NCBI GenBank assembly: GCA_947474415.1
Contig: CANJKD010000019.1
Location: 1-12,266 of the forward strand
DNA from: Burkholderiales bacterium
GTDB taxonomy: Bacteria > Pseudomonadota > Gammaproteobacteria > Burkholderiales > Burkholderiaceae_C
Length of the DNA: 12,266 nt
Direction: 5' to 3'
Part shown: positions 1-6,576 of the stretch, piece by piece
How positions within the stretch are numbered: position 1 is the stretch's first letter
Layout of the letters: the number at the start of each line of letters is the position of its first letter
The notes under the pieces: generated by a model
Told to the model about the DNA's origin: nothing
Seen by the model: only the letters and a program-made list of their open reading frames with translations
The model's database searches: none
Translations under genes and position numbers: made by a program

Positions 1-1
1 C

Positions 2-847
2 AACCCCACCATGGCCTGCTACACGGTGCGCTCGCGGCCGTTGGGCAGTGGTGCTGCCAACTGGCAGTTCCACGCCGCAGACGAGTTGCGCGAGGTCGGC
101 GGTGGTGCGTCGAAGAAGATCGGCCCCTTCTTCGACCTGGCGCTCGCCGTGCCCTTCGACCCGACGGCGCTGAAGGTCACATGCCCGCGCTACCTCAACG
201 CCGAGCTCGACCCGACCATCGTGCAGCCGGGTGCCTTCCTGAAGACCACGCTGGGTTCGGGGGGCTTTGCCGCCGGGTCTTACGAAGTGCGCATCGACGT
301 CTACAACGCCACTGGCGATTTCCTGAAGGGCGAATCGCACACGCTGTTCGTCGACAACGCGTACCCGACGGTCGCGATCTCGGGTATCTCGTTGGCCGGG
401 GTGCCGGTGATCATCGGTGGCGCGGGCTGCACCTTGCAGACGCTGGCGCCGTCGGAACTGAGCGGCAACCTCGACGTGCGCTTCAAGGTCGACCACAGCA
501 ATGGCGCGATCCTGAACTACGCCGTGGGCGTGGGCCGCTGCAACGAGGGCAACCCGTTCCCGGTGACCTATGTGAGCGGTGGCCAGCCGTCGTTCGCCTG
601 GGTGCATGACGGCAGCGTGAATTGCGAGACCCCGCCCAACTTCCGTCAGGGCACGGTCGAAGACCCCGACAACGATGGCACCGGCTTCGTCACGACCACG
701 CTGGCCCCGAACAGCCCGTGGCTGGGCGCCAGCGAGAACTTCACGATTCTGCGGGTCAGCATCAGCTACAACTGGCGCGCGACCACGGGCTACCAGAACG
801 TCTCCGGCACGACCTTGGGGCCGCTCGTGTGGGGCATCCAGAAGTAG
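2..847 (+). CDS. Unrecognised beta-rich protein, probably 5'-partial
   Basis: I do not recognise this family. The frame is open to the left edge of the window, and the first ATG (base 11) has no Shine-Dalgarno sequence before it, so the gene may well begin upstream. From that ATG the product is 278 residues and ends at TAG (845-847). It is rich in Gly, Thr, Val and Asn with short alternating hydrophobic stretches, which suggests beta-sandwich structure. It has no membrane segment or signal peptide in the visible part. Five cysteines (3, 58, 140, 177, 205 counted from base 11) could form disulfides. An acidic DPDNDG loop at about 218-223 resembles a DxDxDG calcium loop. It lies directly before two small same-strand genes and overlaps the next by 19 bp if that gene starts at its GTG, so the three are probably one transcript. 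A phage structural or receptor-binding role, or an extracellular adhesin, would fit, but this is inference. Confidence 0.7.
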   Translation, partial: NPTMACYTVRSRPLGSGAANWQFHAADELREVGGGASKKIGPFFDLALAVPFDPTALKVTCPRYLNAELDPTIVQPGAFLKTTLGSGGFAAGSYEVRIDVYNATGDFLKGESHTLFVDNAYPTVAISGISLAGVPVIIGGAGCTLQTLAPSELSGNLDVRFKVDHSNGAILNYAVGVGRCNEGNPFPVTYVSGGQPSFAWVHDGSVNCETPPNFRQGTVEDPDNDGTGFVTTTLAPNSPWLGASENFTILRVSISYNWRATTGYQNVSGTTLGPLVWGIQK

Positions 848-1176
848 ATCTGCCGGTCTGGCCCTTCGTGCTGGCGTCGCTCGCCGTGTGGCGGGTGACG
901 CACCTGTTGCATGCCGAAGACGGCCCCTGGGACCTGGCGGCGCGTTGGCGCTCGGTGCTCGGCGATGGGCCGTTGGGCAGGATGTTCGGTTGCTTCTACT
1001 GCCTGTCGGTCTGGGTCGCGGCGCCGTTCGTGCCCTGGCTGACCGTCCAGTTCATCACGGGCCTGGTGGCGTGGGCCGCGCTCTCGGCGGCGGCGATCAT
1101 CATCGAGCGCATTGTCGAACGCGTCGCCGGGCCAGCCGCGGCACCGGCCGCGTGGCACGAGGATCTGCTGCCTTGA
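829..1176 (+). CDS. DUF1360-type small membrane protein with CxxC motif
   Basis: The product is 115 residues from a GTG start that overlaps the previous gene by 19 bp. A GGGG about 8 nt upstream is the only ribosome-site candidate. A later GTG at 868 is possible but would remove the conserved-looking N-terminal hydrophobic segment. Hydrophobic stretches at about 9-27 and 59-96 suggest two or three membrane helices. The sequence HLLHAEDGPWDL followed by FGCFYCLSVW (Cys55 and Cys58) resembles the DUF1360 family: a short membrane segment, an E-D-G-P motif and a CxxC preceding a second helix. The family has no assigned function to my knowledge and occurs in bacteria and in phage-like clusters. 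The CxxC might bind metal or be redox active, which is inference. The gene ends at TGA, 13 bp before the next start, consistent with a tightly packed operon. Confidence 0.72.
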   Translation: MGHPEVDLPVWPFVLASLAVWRVTHLLHAEDGPWDLAARWRSVLGDGPLGRMFGCFYCLSVWVAAPFVPWLTVQFITGLVAWAALSAAAIIIERIVERVAGPAAAPAAWHEDLLP

Positions 1177-1189
1177 GCGAGGAGCCGTC

Positions 1190-1495
1190 ATGAGTTGCTG
1201 TGGACGCACCCGCGCGCCAGTCGATGTGCGTCCGCCCCGGCGCGAGGCACCTGCGGCGGAACCCCAGTTCCGCCCGCCGGCGATGGTGACCTTTGAATAC
1301 ACCGGATCCACGCGGCTGCTGGCTGACGGGCCGGTCACGCGGCGCCGTTACCGGTTTGAACACACAGGCGCGCAGCTGCAGGTCGACGGCCGCGACGCGG
1401 CGTCTTTTGCCGCCATTCCCAACCTGCGTCGCGTCGCGCCGAGCGATTCGTTCAGCGCCGCCCGAACATCATCTGCCGCGCCAGCGCCGACTTGA
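1190..1495 (+). CDS. Small MSCCG-type conserved hypothetical protein
   Basis: The product is 101 residues. A GAGGAG Shine-Dalgarno (1179-1184) precedes the ATG and fixes the start. It begins MSCCG, passes through a Pro/Arg/Ala-rich linker (about 6-31), and has a compact beta-like domain at about 32-82 with the pattern VTFEYTG, GPVTRRRYRF, LQVDGRDA and IPNLRRV. From memory this resembles small proteins of unknown function seen in phage-like gene clusters, but I cannot name the family. The last 14 or so residues (from about 88) are read from DNA that is antisense to the ubiH C-terminus and look unstructured and Ala/Ser-rich. This suggests the original stop was lost where this module joins ubiH. 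The Cys pair near the N-terminus parallels the CxxC in the preceding gene. Confidence 0.65.
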   Translation: MSCCGRTRAPVDVRPPRREAPAAEPQFRPPAMVTFEYTGSTRLLADGPVTRRRYRFEHTGAQLQVDGRDAASFAAIPNLRRVAPSDSFSAARTSSAAPAPT

Positions 1496-2729
1496 GCGGC
1501 GCCAGCGCCTGTAACGCGGCGATGCCGAGCCCCCGCGCAGCCCCCGCGCCGGGCAGCTTCCAGGTGAAGCTGCGGGCGAGGAAATCGGTCGCGGCGATCA
1601 TGGCCCAGCGGTCGGGCCCGCGCTGCCATTCGAGCTGGCGCAGCACCGCACTCACATCGGGGTTGCGGGACAGCGCCTGCACCAGCTCGAAGGCATCGCG
1701 CAGCCCCAGGTTCAGGCCCTGGCCGGCAACTGGGTGGAGGGTTTGTGCGGCATTGCCGATGCGCACGCTGCGGCCGTCGGTCAGCGTGCGTTCGGCATTC
1801 AGGCCGAGCGGGAAACGCTTCAGCGCCGAGACCGATTCGATGCGGCCCACCGCCGCGTGGAAGATGCTGTTCAGCACCGTGACGCGCTGCGCGCCGTTCA
1901 GTTCGGCCACCGGGTCGTCGTCGCTCGGCACGCACCACACCAGGCCCGCGCCGCCGGACCGAAGCGGCAGCAGCGCGGCCGGCCCGTGGCGGGTGAAGCG
2001 CTCGTAGGCGACGCCATTCGTGGCGCCATTCGCAACGCCATTCACGCGCCCGGCCGGCCCGCCTTCGAACGCGACCTTGCCGACCCATGCAGTCTGCGCG
2101 TAATCGTGCGTGATCGCCTTGCGCGCCTGGTCTGCGAACACGCCACCTTCGGCCACCACGGCCAGGTCGAAGCGTTCGGCGATGCCGGCATCGACCTCGA
2201 CGCCGGTGCTGATGCCACCGCCCGCACCGCCGCCTGTTCCAGCGCCATCCTGCAGGTTCTTCAACGCCGCCACCGGTGCTCCGAAGCGGCTGCGCAAGCG
2301 CTTCGGCTCGGCCGCCTCTGCCGCCATCCAGACCTGCTGCAAGGGCGCGACGATGGCGCCATAGCTGAGCACCGCGCCAAGCATGGGCACGGCCTCGTCG
2401 ATGGCGCGGATGCGCAGCTCGGGCTGGCCCAACCGGTCACTGATGAAGGCGGGCAGGAACGGCAATGAAGACGGTGGTTGCTGCGACACATGCACTTCGA
2501 GAATCGGCTGCGCGAGCTCGGCCCGCCACGCCCCCAGGCGCTGCAGGATCTGCACGCTGCCGAGCGACAACGCGAGCGTGCGCGGGTCACCGGACACGCT
2601 CTTGTCGGCCGGCCGCGCATCGAACAGCGTCACGTTCGCGTCGGGCAGCGTGCGCGCCGCGTGCAGCGCCAGTGCCAGCCCGACCGGGCCGGCGCCGATC
2701 ACGGCGATATTCAGCGTTGCGTCGTTCAT
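1452..2729 (-). CDS. ubiH: UbiH-type FAD-dependent ubiquinone biosynthesis hydroxylase
   Basis: This is a class A flavoprotein monooxygenase of ubiquinone biosynthesis, expected to hydroxylate the aromatic ring of a prenylphenol intermediate using NAD(P)H and O2 at the inner membrane. The product is 425 residues, close to the family's usual 390-420. The N-terminal Rossmann motif GAGPVG is at 12-17, an Arg-Thr-Leu-Ala motif at 50-53, and the C-terminal FAD motif GNAAQTLHPVAGQGLNLG at 325-342. The GN (not GD) plus AAQTLHP is the UbiH version as in E. coli. The ATG at 2729 is preferred because AAGGG lies about 8 nt upstream; the in-frame ATG at 2744 has no such site. Two low-complexity insertions (Gly-rich at about 162-173, and a NGVANGATNGV stretch at about 230-240) are unusual. 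The 3' end overlaps the convergent small gene by 44 bp. pepP lies upstream but is separated by an opposite-strand SPFH gene. Confidence 0.88.
   Translation of the reverse strand: MNDATLNIAVIGAGPVGLALALHAARTLPDANVTLFDARPADKSVSGDPRTLALSLGSVQILQRLGAWRAELAQPILEVHVSQQPPSSLPFLPAFISDRLGQPELRIRAIDEAVPMLGAVLSYGAIVAPLQQVWMAAEAAEPKRLRSRFGAPVAALKNLQDGAGTGGGAGGGISTGVEVDAGIAERFDLAVVAEGGVFADQARKAITHDYAQTAWVGKVAFEGGPAGRVNGVANGATNGVAYERFTRHGPAALLPLRSGGAGLVWCVPSDDDPVAELNGAQRVTVLNSIFHAAVGRIESVSALKRFPLGLNAERTLTDGRSVRIGNAAQTLHPVAGQGLNLGLRDAFELVQALSRNPDVSAVLRQLEWQRGPDRWAMIAATDFLARSFTWKLPGAGAARGLGIAALQALAPLKSALARQMMFGRR
2013..2048. repeat. Three imperfect 12-bp tandem units inside ubiH
   Basis: Units GCCATTCGTGGC (2013-2024), GCCATTCGCAAC (2025-2036) and GCCATTCACGCG (2037-2048) lie in a row. 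Read on the minus strand they encode the repeating Asn-Gly-Val/Ala-Ala/Thr segment of UbiH residues about 230-240. The length is a multiple of three, so the reading frame is kept. This looks like slippage-generated lengthening of a surface loop. Confidence 0.7.
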
Positions 2730-2784
2730 CGCACGCCCTTTCATGGGAGGTTGGTGGCGGGTCAGTTCTGGAAGGCTCCGGCGT

Positions 2785-2815
2785 ATTATTCGCCGCACCC
2801 GTTTTTGCGGGTCAA
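2785..2815 (-). promoter_or_regulatory. Candidate sigma70-type promoter for ubiH
   Basis: On the minus strand a TTGACC hexamer (2815 to 2810, five of six matches to TTGACA) is followed after 19 bp by AATAAT (2790 to 2785, five of six matches to TATAAT). The spacer is longer than the optimum of 17. Transcription would start near 2778, leaving a leader of roughly 50 nt before the ATG at 2729. A/T-rich hexamers are rare in this GC-rich window, which raises the weight of the match. The plus-strand reading of the same patch (TATTAT, 2784-2789) could serve the divergent SPFH gene, but its -35 region is poor. Confidence 0.45.
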
Positions 2816-2819
2816 CCCG
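2797..2819. repeat. Alternating ACCCG / CGGGT / ACCCG half-sites
   Basis: ACCCG (2797-2801), CGGGT (2808-2812) and ACCCG (2815-2819) occur in sequence, so the central arm can pair with either neighbour: a stem with a 6-nt loop (TTTTTG), or a very short stem around CA. The element lies in the 104-bp divergent region between ubiH and the SPFH gene and overlaps the predicted -35 of ubiH. It could be an operator or a leader structure of the SPFH transcript. No function is demonstrated by the sequence alone. Confidence 0.4.
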
Positions 2820-2833
2820 TCGAGTTTGACGCC

Positions 2834-3523
2834 ATGGGGCTGATGGATTTCATCAAGAAACAGTTCATCGATATCGTCGAATGGACCGAGCCCGGCGACG
2901 GCACGCTGGCCTGGCACTTCCCGATGCAGGACCGCGAGATCCAGAACGGCGGTTCCCTCACGGTGCGCGAATCGCAGCCGGCGGTGTTCGTCAACGAAGG
3001 CCAGGTGGCCGATGTGTTCTGCCCCGGCCGCCACACGCTCGTCACCGCCACGCTGCCGGCGCTCACCTACCTGAAGAACTGGGACAAACTCTTCGAGAGC
3101 CCGTTCAAGAACGACGTGTCCTTCTTCAGCACGCGACAGCAGGTCGACCAGCGCTGGGGCGCGGCCCAGCCGGTGACGACCCGCGACAAGGACTTCGGCG
3201 CGGTGCACTTGCGCGCCTTCGGCAACTACAGCTACCGCATCGCCGATGCCAAGCTGTTCCACACCGAGATCTCGGGCACCCGCGACACCGACACCGTGGC
3301 CGACCTCGACGGCCAGTTGCGCGGCCTGATGCTGGAGCACATTTCCGATGCCGTGGCGAGCAGCGGCGTGGCCTTCCTCGACCTCGCGGCGAGCCAGGTT
3401 CAGTTCGCCAAGGCCATGCTCGACGCCACCGCGCCGGCGTTCGGGAAGCTCGGCCTCAAGCTCGAAAGCGTGACGATGCAAAGCGTCTCGCTGCCCGAGG
3501 AGTTGCAGAAGATCCTTGATTAG
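2834..3523 (+). CDS. SPFH-domain (YdjI/COG4260-like) protein, truncated by internal TAG
   Basis: The product is 229 residues and matches the stomatin/prohibitin-like YdjI type, sometimes annotated as virion core protein or antifreeze-like. The N-terminus MDFIKKQFIDIVEW is typical. It is followed by GDGTLAW (about 21-27), a hydrophobic-poor strand region with LTVRESQPAVFVNEGQVADV (about 42-61), the RDKDFGAVHLRAFGNYSYR block (about 117-135) and the helical SPFH end VSLPEELQKILD (218-229). Such proteins are thought to scaffold at membranes; no reaction is known. The ATG at 2834 gives the family-like N-terminus, with an alternative ATG at 2843. No clear Shine-Dalgarno is seen. The TAG at 3521-3523 falls where the family continues with a Gln-Lys/Arg-x-G motif, and recognisable family sequence follows it, so this is a truncated copy lacking its C-terminal glycine-rich tail. 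It may be non-functional, or may still yield an intact SPFH core. Confidence 0.8.
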   Translation: MGLMDFIKKQFIDIVEWTEPGDGTLAWHFPMQDREIQNGGSLTVRESQPAVFVNEGQVADVFCPGRHTLVTATLPALTYLKNWDKLFESPFKNDVSFFSTRQQVDQRWGAAQPVTTRDKDFGAVHLRAFGNYSYRIADAKLFHTEISGTRDTDTVADLDGQLRGLMLEHISDAVASSGVAFLDLAASQVQFAKAMLDATAPAFGKLGLKLESVTMQSVSLPEELQKILD

Positions 3524-3734
3524 AAGATGGGCATTGGCATGGTCGGCGACGACATGGGCAAGTTCATGCTGCACCAGCGCCGCGCAGGCGATCCGGAAGT
3601 TCGCCGAAGGCGGGGGCCAGTGTGGTGGCGGTATCGCGGGCGATGCGATGGGCCTGGGCGCCGGCGTGGCGCTCGGCCAGGTGATGGCGCAGCAGTTGGC
3701 CAAGGGTTTGCAGGGCGGACCGGCCCCTGCCCCG
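3524..3734 (+). pseudogene. Remnant of the SPFH protein C-terminal tail, frameshifted
   Basis: Directly after the TAG the same frame encodes KMGIGMVGDDMGKFMLHQ (3524-3577), the expected continuation of a YdjI-type protein. The match then jumps to the next frame from 3579, with AAQAIRKFAEGGG, a Gly-rich run, MGLGAGVALGQVMAQQLAKG and LQGGPAPAP up to about 3734. One extra base near 3578 explains the change of frame. After 3734 no frame continues the usual tail (a Pro/Ala linker and often a zinc ribbon or short C-terminal helix), so more lesions or a deletion are likely. The nonsense codon fits a CAG-to-TAG transition, which is inference. Confidence 0.75.
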
Positions 3735-4000
3735 AGGCGGCGCCGGCCACGCTCGGCAATCGGGATGCAATGCACCAGCGCACGCGCTCGGTGCCCGGCC
3801 CGACCGTACTCACCGCCTGCTGGGCGCCCGGTGGCGACACGCCCGAACCGTTGACGACTCAGCGCGCGCGTTTGCTGAACGAGCCGTGGTCGGCATGGGC
3901 CGGGCCGTGGTGCAGGACATCGCGTGCGTTCACCTCGCCGACCCGCGCCCGGTGACCTGCACTCCCCAGTCGACGAGGCCCCCGCGTCAACCCACGTGCA
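3735..4000. other. 266-bp stretch with no supportable gene
   Basis: This lies between the SPFH tail remnant and the pepP stop. Frames on both strands are open for some distance, as usual at this GC content, but none has a start with a Shine-Dalgarno, a recognisable motif or family-like composition. It may hold the eroded end of the SPFH gene or of a former neighbour. I saw no long inverted repeat or insertion-sequence end. Confidence 0.5.
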
Positions 4001-5404
4001 TCAGTCGGCGCGCATCAGCGCCTCGATCTCGTCCGCCGCCACCGGCACGCCACGGCTGATCAGCTCGCAGCCGCTGGCGGTGACGACGGCGTCGTCCTCG
4101 ATGCGGATGCCGATGTTCCAGAAGTGCTCGGGCACGCCCGCTGCGGGCCGCACATAGAGGCCCGGTTCCAGCGTCACCACCATGCCGGGTTGCAGCACGC
4201 GCGACGGGTGGGTGAGGGACTTTTGGCCCGCGCCATCGACCTGCGGGGCGGGTGCCTCGCCGAGCGCGAGGTATTCGCCCACGTCGTGTACGTCGCGGCC
4301 CAGCCAGTGGCCGGTGCCATGCATGTAGAACTGGCGGTAGGCGGTGGTCTCGATTACCGCGTCGACATTGCCATCGACCTCGCGGTCGAGCAGGCCGGTG
4401 TCGAGCATGCCTTGCGCAAGCACACGCACCGCCGCGTGGTGGGCGTCGCGGTGGCGCGCGCCGGGGCGGGTGACGGCGGCAGCGGCGGCTTGCGCGGCGA
4501 GCACGATGTCGTACAGGTCGCGCTGCGGCGCCCTGAAGCGGCCGTCGGCGGGGAAGGTGCGGGTGATGTCGCTGGCATAGCCGTCGAGCTCGCAGCCGGC
4601 GTCGATCAGGCACAGCTCTCCCGCCCGCAACGGCGTGTTGCCGGCGGCGTAGTGCAGCACGCAGGCATTCGCGCCGGCCGCCACGATGGACGGGTAGGCG
4701 GGGCTTTGCGAACCGTGGCGGCGGAACTCGTGCAGCAGCTCGGCCTCGATCTCGTATTCGGGCACCGAGCCCAGCGGTTCGGCGCGAAAGCGCGCGGCGC
4801 AAAAGCGCATCGCGCGCGCGTGGGCACCGGCGCTGATGGCGGCGGCGCGGCGCATGGTGGCGAGCTCGTCGCCGTCCTTGTGCAGGCGCATGTCGGCCAG
4901 CAGCGGCGTCAGGTCGCGCTGCGTGGTCGGGCATTTCACGCCGTTGCGGGCCTGGGCGCGCAGGCCGGCGAGCCACTCGTCGAGCCGGCTTGTCAGGCCA
5001 GAGCGCATGTCGGTGTGCAGGCCGAACGGGAACCACACCGTAGGGTGTTTCGCGAGCTGTTCGGCCATCACCGCATCGAGCTGTTCGACATCGAAGGCGG
5101 CGTTCACGCCCAGCGCCGCGGGCGCCGCCTGCGGGCCGAGACGCAGGCCGTCCCAGATCTCGCGGCTCGCGTCCTTGGCGCGGCACAGCAGCGTGGCCTC
5201 TCCGCTGTCGGCCAGCAGCAGCCAGGCCTGAGGCTCGTCGAAGCCGGTCAGGTAGTGGAAGTGGCTGTCGTGGCGGTAGGGGTGGTCGTTGTCGGCGTTG
5301 CGCGCACAGACCGGCGCGGTGGGCAGCACGGCGATGCCGCCGCCGGCAGCGCGCAGGGCCTGCGCAAGGCGCGCACGGCGCGCGCTGAAGTTGGCAATGT
5401 TCAT
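4001..5404 (-). CDS. pepP: Xaa-Pro aminopeptidase P (dimanganese M24B peptidase)
   Basis: This cytoplasmic metallopeptidase removes an N-terminal residue that precedes proline. The product is 467 residues, slightly longer than the roughly 440 of E. coli PepP. The N-terminal creatinase-like domain (about 1-165) contains DSHFHYLTGFDEP. The pita-bread catalytic domain carries all five metal ligands: Asp268 (LIDAG), Asp279 (SDITRTFP), His366 (MHGTGHWLG, with His362 also present), Glu413 (TLEPGLY) and Glu436 (RIEDD). The 11-residue spacing of the two Asp matches E. coli. The ATG at 5404 gives the standard N-terminus, while an upstream in-frame TTG at 5434 would add ten unlikely residues. A possible -10 (TACAGT, minus strand, 5416 to 5411) would lie too close for a long leader. 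It is divergent from the aldo/keto reductase, with 83 bp between. In E. coli pepP is followed by ubiH; here ubiH comes next on the same strand but about 1.27 kb away. Confidence 0.95.
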   Translation of the reverse strand: MNIANFSARRARLAQALRAAGGGIAVLPTAPVCARNADNDHPYRHDSHFHYLTGFDEPQAWLLLADSGEATLLCRAKDASREIWDGLRLGPQAAPAALGVNAAFDVEQLDAVMAEQLAKHPTVWFPFGLHTDMRSGLTSRLDEWLAGLRAQARNGVKCPTTQRDLTPLLADMRLHKDGDELATMRRAAAISAGAHARAMRFCAARFRAEPLGSVPEYEIEAELLHEFRRHGSQSPAYPSIVAAGANACVLHYAAGNTPLRAGELCLIDAGCELDGYASDITRTFPADGRFRAPQRDLYDIVLAAQAAAAAVTRPGARHRDAHHAAVRVLAQGMLDTGLLDREVDGNVDAVIETTAYRQFYMHGTGHWLGRDVHDVGEYLALGEAPAPQVDGAGQKSLTHPSRVLQPGMVVTLEPGLYVRPAAGVPEHFWNIGIRIEDDAVVTASGCELISRGVPVAADEIEALMRAD

Positions 5405-5487
5405 CACCGCACTGTAGCAACCCGGCCGCTGCAAGATGCACGCGCCTGCGCTAGCCTCGCGCTCTCCAACGAACCGAAAGAACCACC

Positions 5488-6483
5488 ATGCAATACCGTC
5501 GACTGGGCCGCAGCGGCCTGCGCTTGAGCGAGCTGTCGCTCGGCTCCTGGGTCACCTACCACAACCAAGTCGACAGCGCGGCCGCGCGCGAGATGCTCGC
5601 CGTGGCCATGGACGCCGGCATCAACTTCTTCGACAACGCCGAGGCCTATGCCGCCGGCCAGAGCGAGGTGGTGATGGGCGAGGCCTTCAAGGCGCTGAAG
5701 TGGCCGCGCCTGAACTTCGTCGTCTCGACCAAGTTCTTCTGGGGGCTGTCGCCTCGCAATGACCCTCGCTCCGGCGATGCCGTAAACCGCCGCGACACTC
5801 TGAACCGCAAGTACCTGATGCAGGCCATCGACGGCTCGCTCGTGCGCATGCAGCTCGACTTCATCGACCTCGTGTACTGCCACCGCCCGGACCCGCTGAC
5901 GCCGATCGACGAGACCGTGCACGCCATGAGCGACATGATCACCCAGGGAAAGGCCTTGTACTGGGGCACGAGCGAATGGTCGGCGGCCGAGATCCGCGCC
6001 GCCTGGGAGATCGCCGACCGGCACCACCTGCACAAGCCGGTGGTGGAACAGCCGCAGTACAACCTGTTCAGCCGCAAGCGTGTGGAACAGGAGTACGCGC
6101 GGCTCTATGAAGACATCGGCCTCGGCCTGACGACCTGGAGCCCGCTGGCCAGCGGCTTGCTGACGGGCAAGTACCGCAACGGCATCCCGGCCGACAGCCG
6201 CGGCGCGATGGAGGGCATGGGTTTCCTGACCAAGAGCCTGGGCGATGCGGCGAAGGGCGAGGCCGTGGCGAAGTTCGAGGCCATCGCGGCCGACCTGGGG
6301 TGCACGGTGGCGCAACTCGCGATCGCCTGGGCGGCGAAGAACCCGCGCGTCAGCAGCGTGATCACCGGCGCGTCGAAGTTGTCGCAACTGCAGAGCAACC
6401 TGGGTGCCGTCGACGTGATCGCGAAGCTGACCACCGAGCTAGTGGCTGCGCTCGACGCGATCAGCGTGCCGCTCGCGGCCTGA
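5488..6483 (+). CDS. Aldo/keto reductase, potassium-channel beta-subunit-like family
   Basis: This is an NADPH-dependent oxidoreductase with a TIM-barrel fold that reduces carbonyl substrates; the substrate here is unknown. The product is 331 residues, normal for the family. It opens [20 protein letters not shown]. The catalytic tetrad is complete: Asp49 and Tyr54 in [11 protein letters not shown], Lys82 in STKFFWG and His132 in YCHRPDP. The sequence [12 protein letters not shown] (158-169), [10 protein letters not shown] (187-196) and [15 protein letters not shown] (215-229) are hallmarks of the Kv-beta/YghZ-like branch, and the C-terminal SSVITGASK (289-297) is the NADP-phosphate binding segment. 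The ATG is the first good start; only a weak AAAG lies upstream. The gene stands alone, divergent from pepP and convergent with the yqjK-like gene, and ends immediately before a strong hairpin. Confidence 0.93.
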   Translation: MQYRRLGRSGLRLSELSLGSWVTYHNQVDSAAAREMLAVAMDAGINFFDNAEAYAAGQSEVVMGEAFKALKWPRLNFVVSTKFFWGLSPRNDPRSGDAVNRRDTLNRKYLMQAIDGSLVRMQLDFIDLVYCHRPDPLTPIDETVHAMSDMITQGKALYWGTSEWSAAEIRAAWEIADRHHLHKPVVEQPQYNLFSRKRVEQEYARLYEDIGLGLTTWSPLASGLLTGKYRNGIPADSRGAMEGMGFLTKSLGDAAKGEAVAKFEAIAADLGCTVAQLAIAWAAKNPRVSSVITGASKLSQLQSNLGAVDVIAKLTTELVAALDAISVPLAA

Positions 6484-6487
6484 CTGG

Positions 6488-6521
6488 GGCACCCCGCACC
6501 GGTGTGCCGGTGGCGGGTGCC
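6488..6521. terminator. Strong hairpin between convergent genes, no U-tract
   Basis: Arms 6488-6502 and 6507-6521 pair over 15 positions with two mismatches around a TGTG loop. The hairpin begins 4 bp after the aldo/keto reductase stop and lies 56 bp beyond the stop of the convergent yqjK-like gene, so it can act on both transcripts. There is no T-run on either side, so it is terminator-like or an RNA-stabilising 3' structure, not a classical intrinsic terminator. Confidence 0.55.
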
Positions 6522-6576
6522 AGGCGGGTGCATGGACCTCTCGGGGTGGCCCCGCTGGCCCATGTTCAGCGGCCGG

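Noticed and set aside
2465..2833. A longer SPFH protein starting about 370 bp upstream.
   Set aside because: The extra residues are antisense to the ubiH N-terminus and Arg/Ala-rich, and the family begins at MGLMDFIKKQ.
4124..5527. A 467-codon plus-strand frame across pepP.
   Set aside because: It is antisense to pepP, which has all metal ligands. The composition is that of a reverse-strand shadow and there is no start signal.
5404..6387. A 327-codon minus-strand frame across the aldo/keto reductase.
   Set aside because: It is the antisense shadow of a gene with a complete catalytic tetrad.
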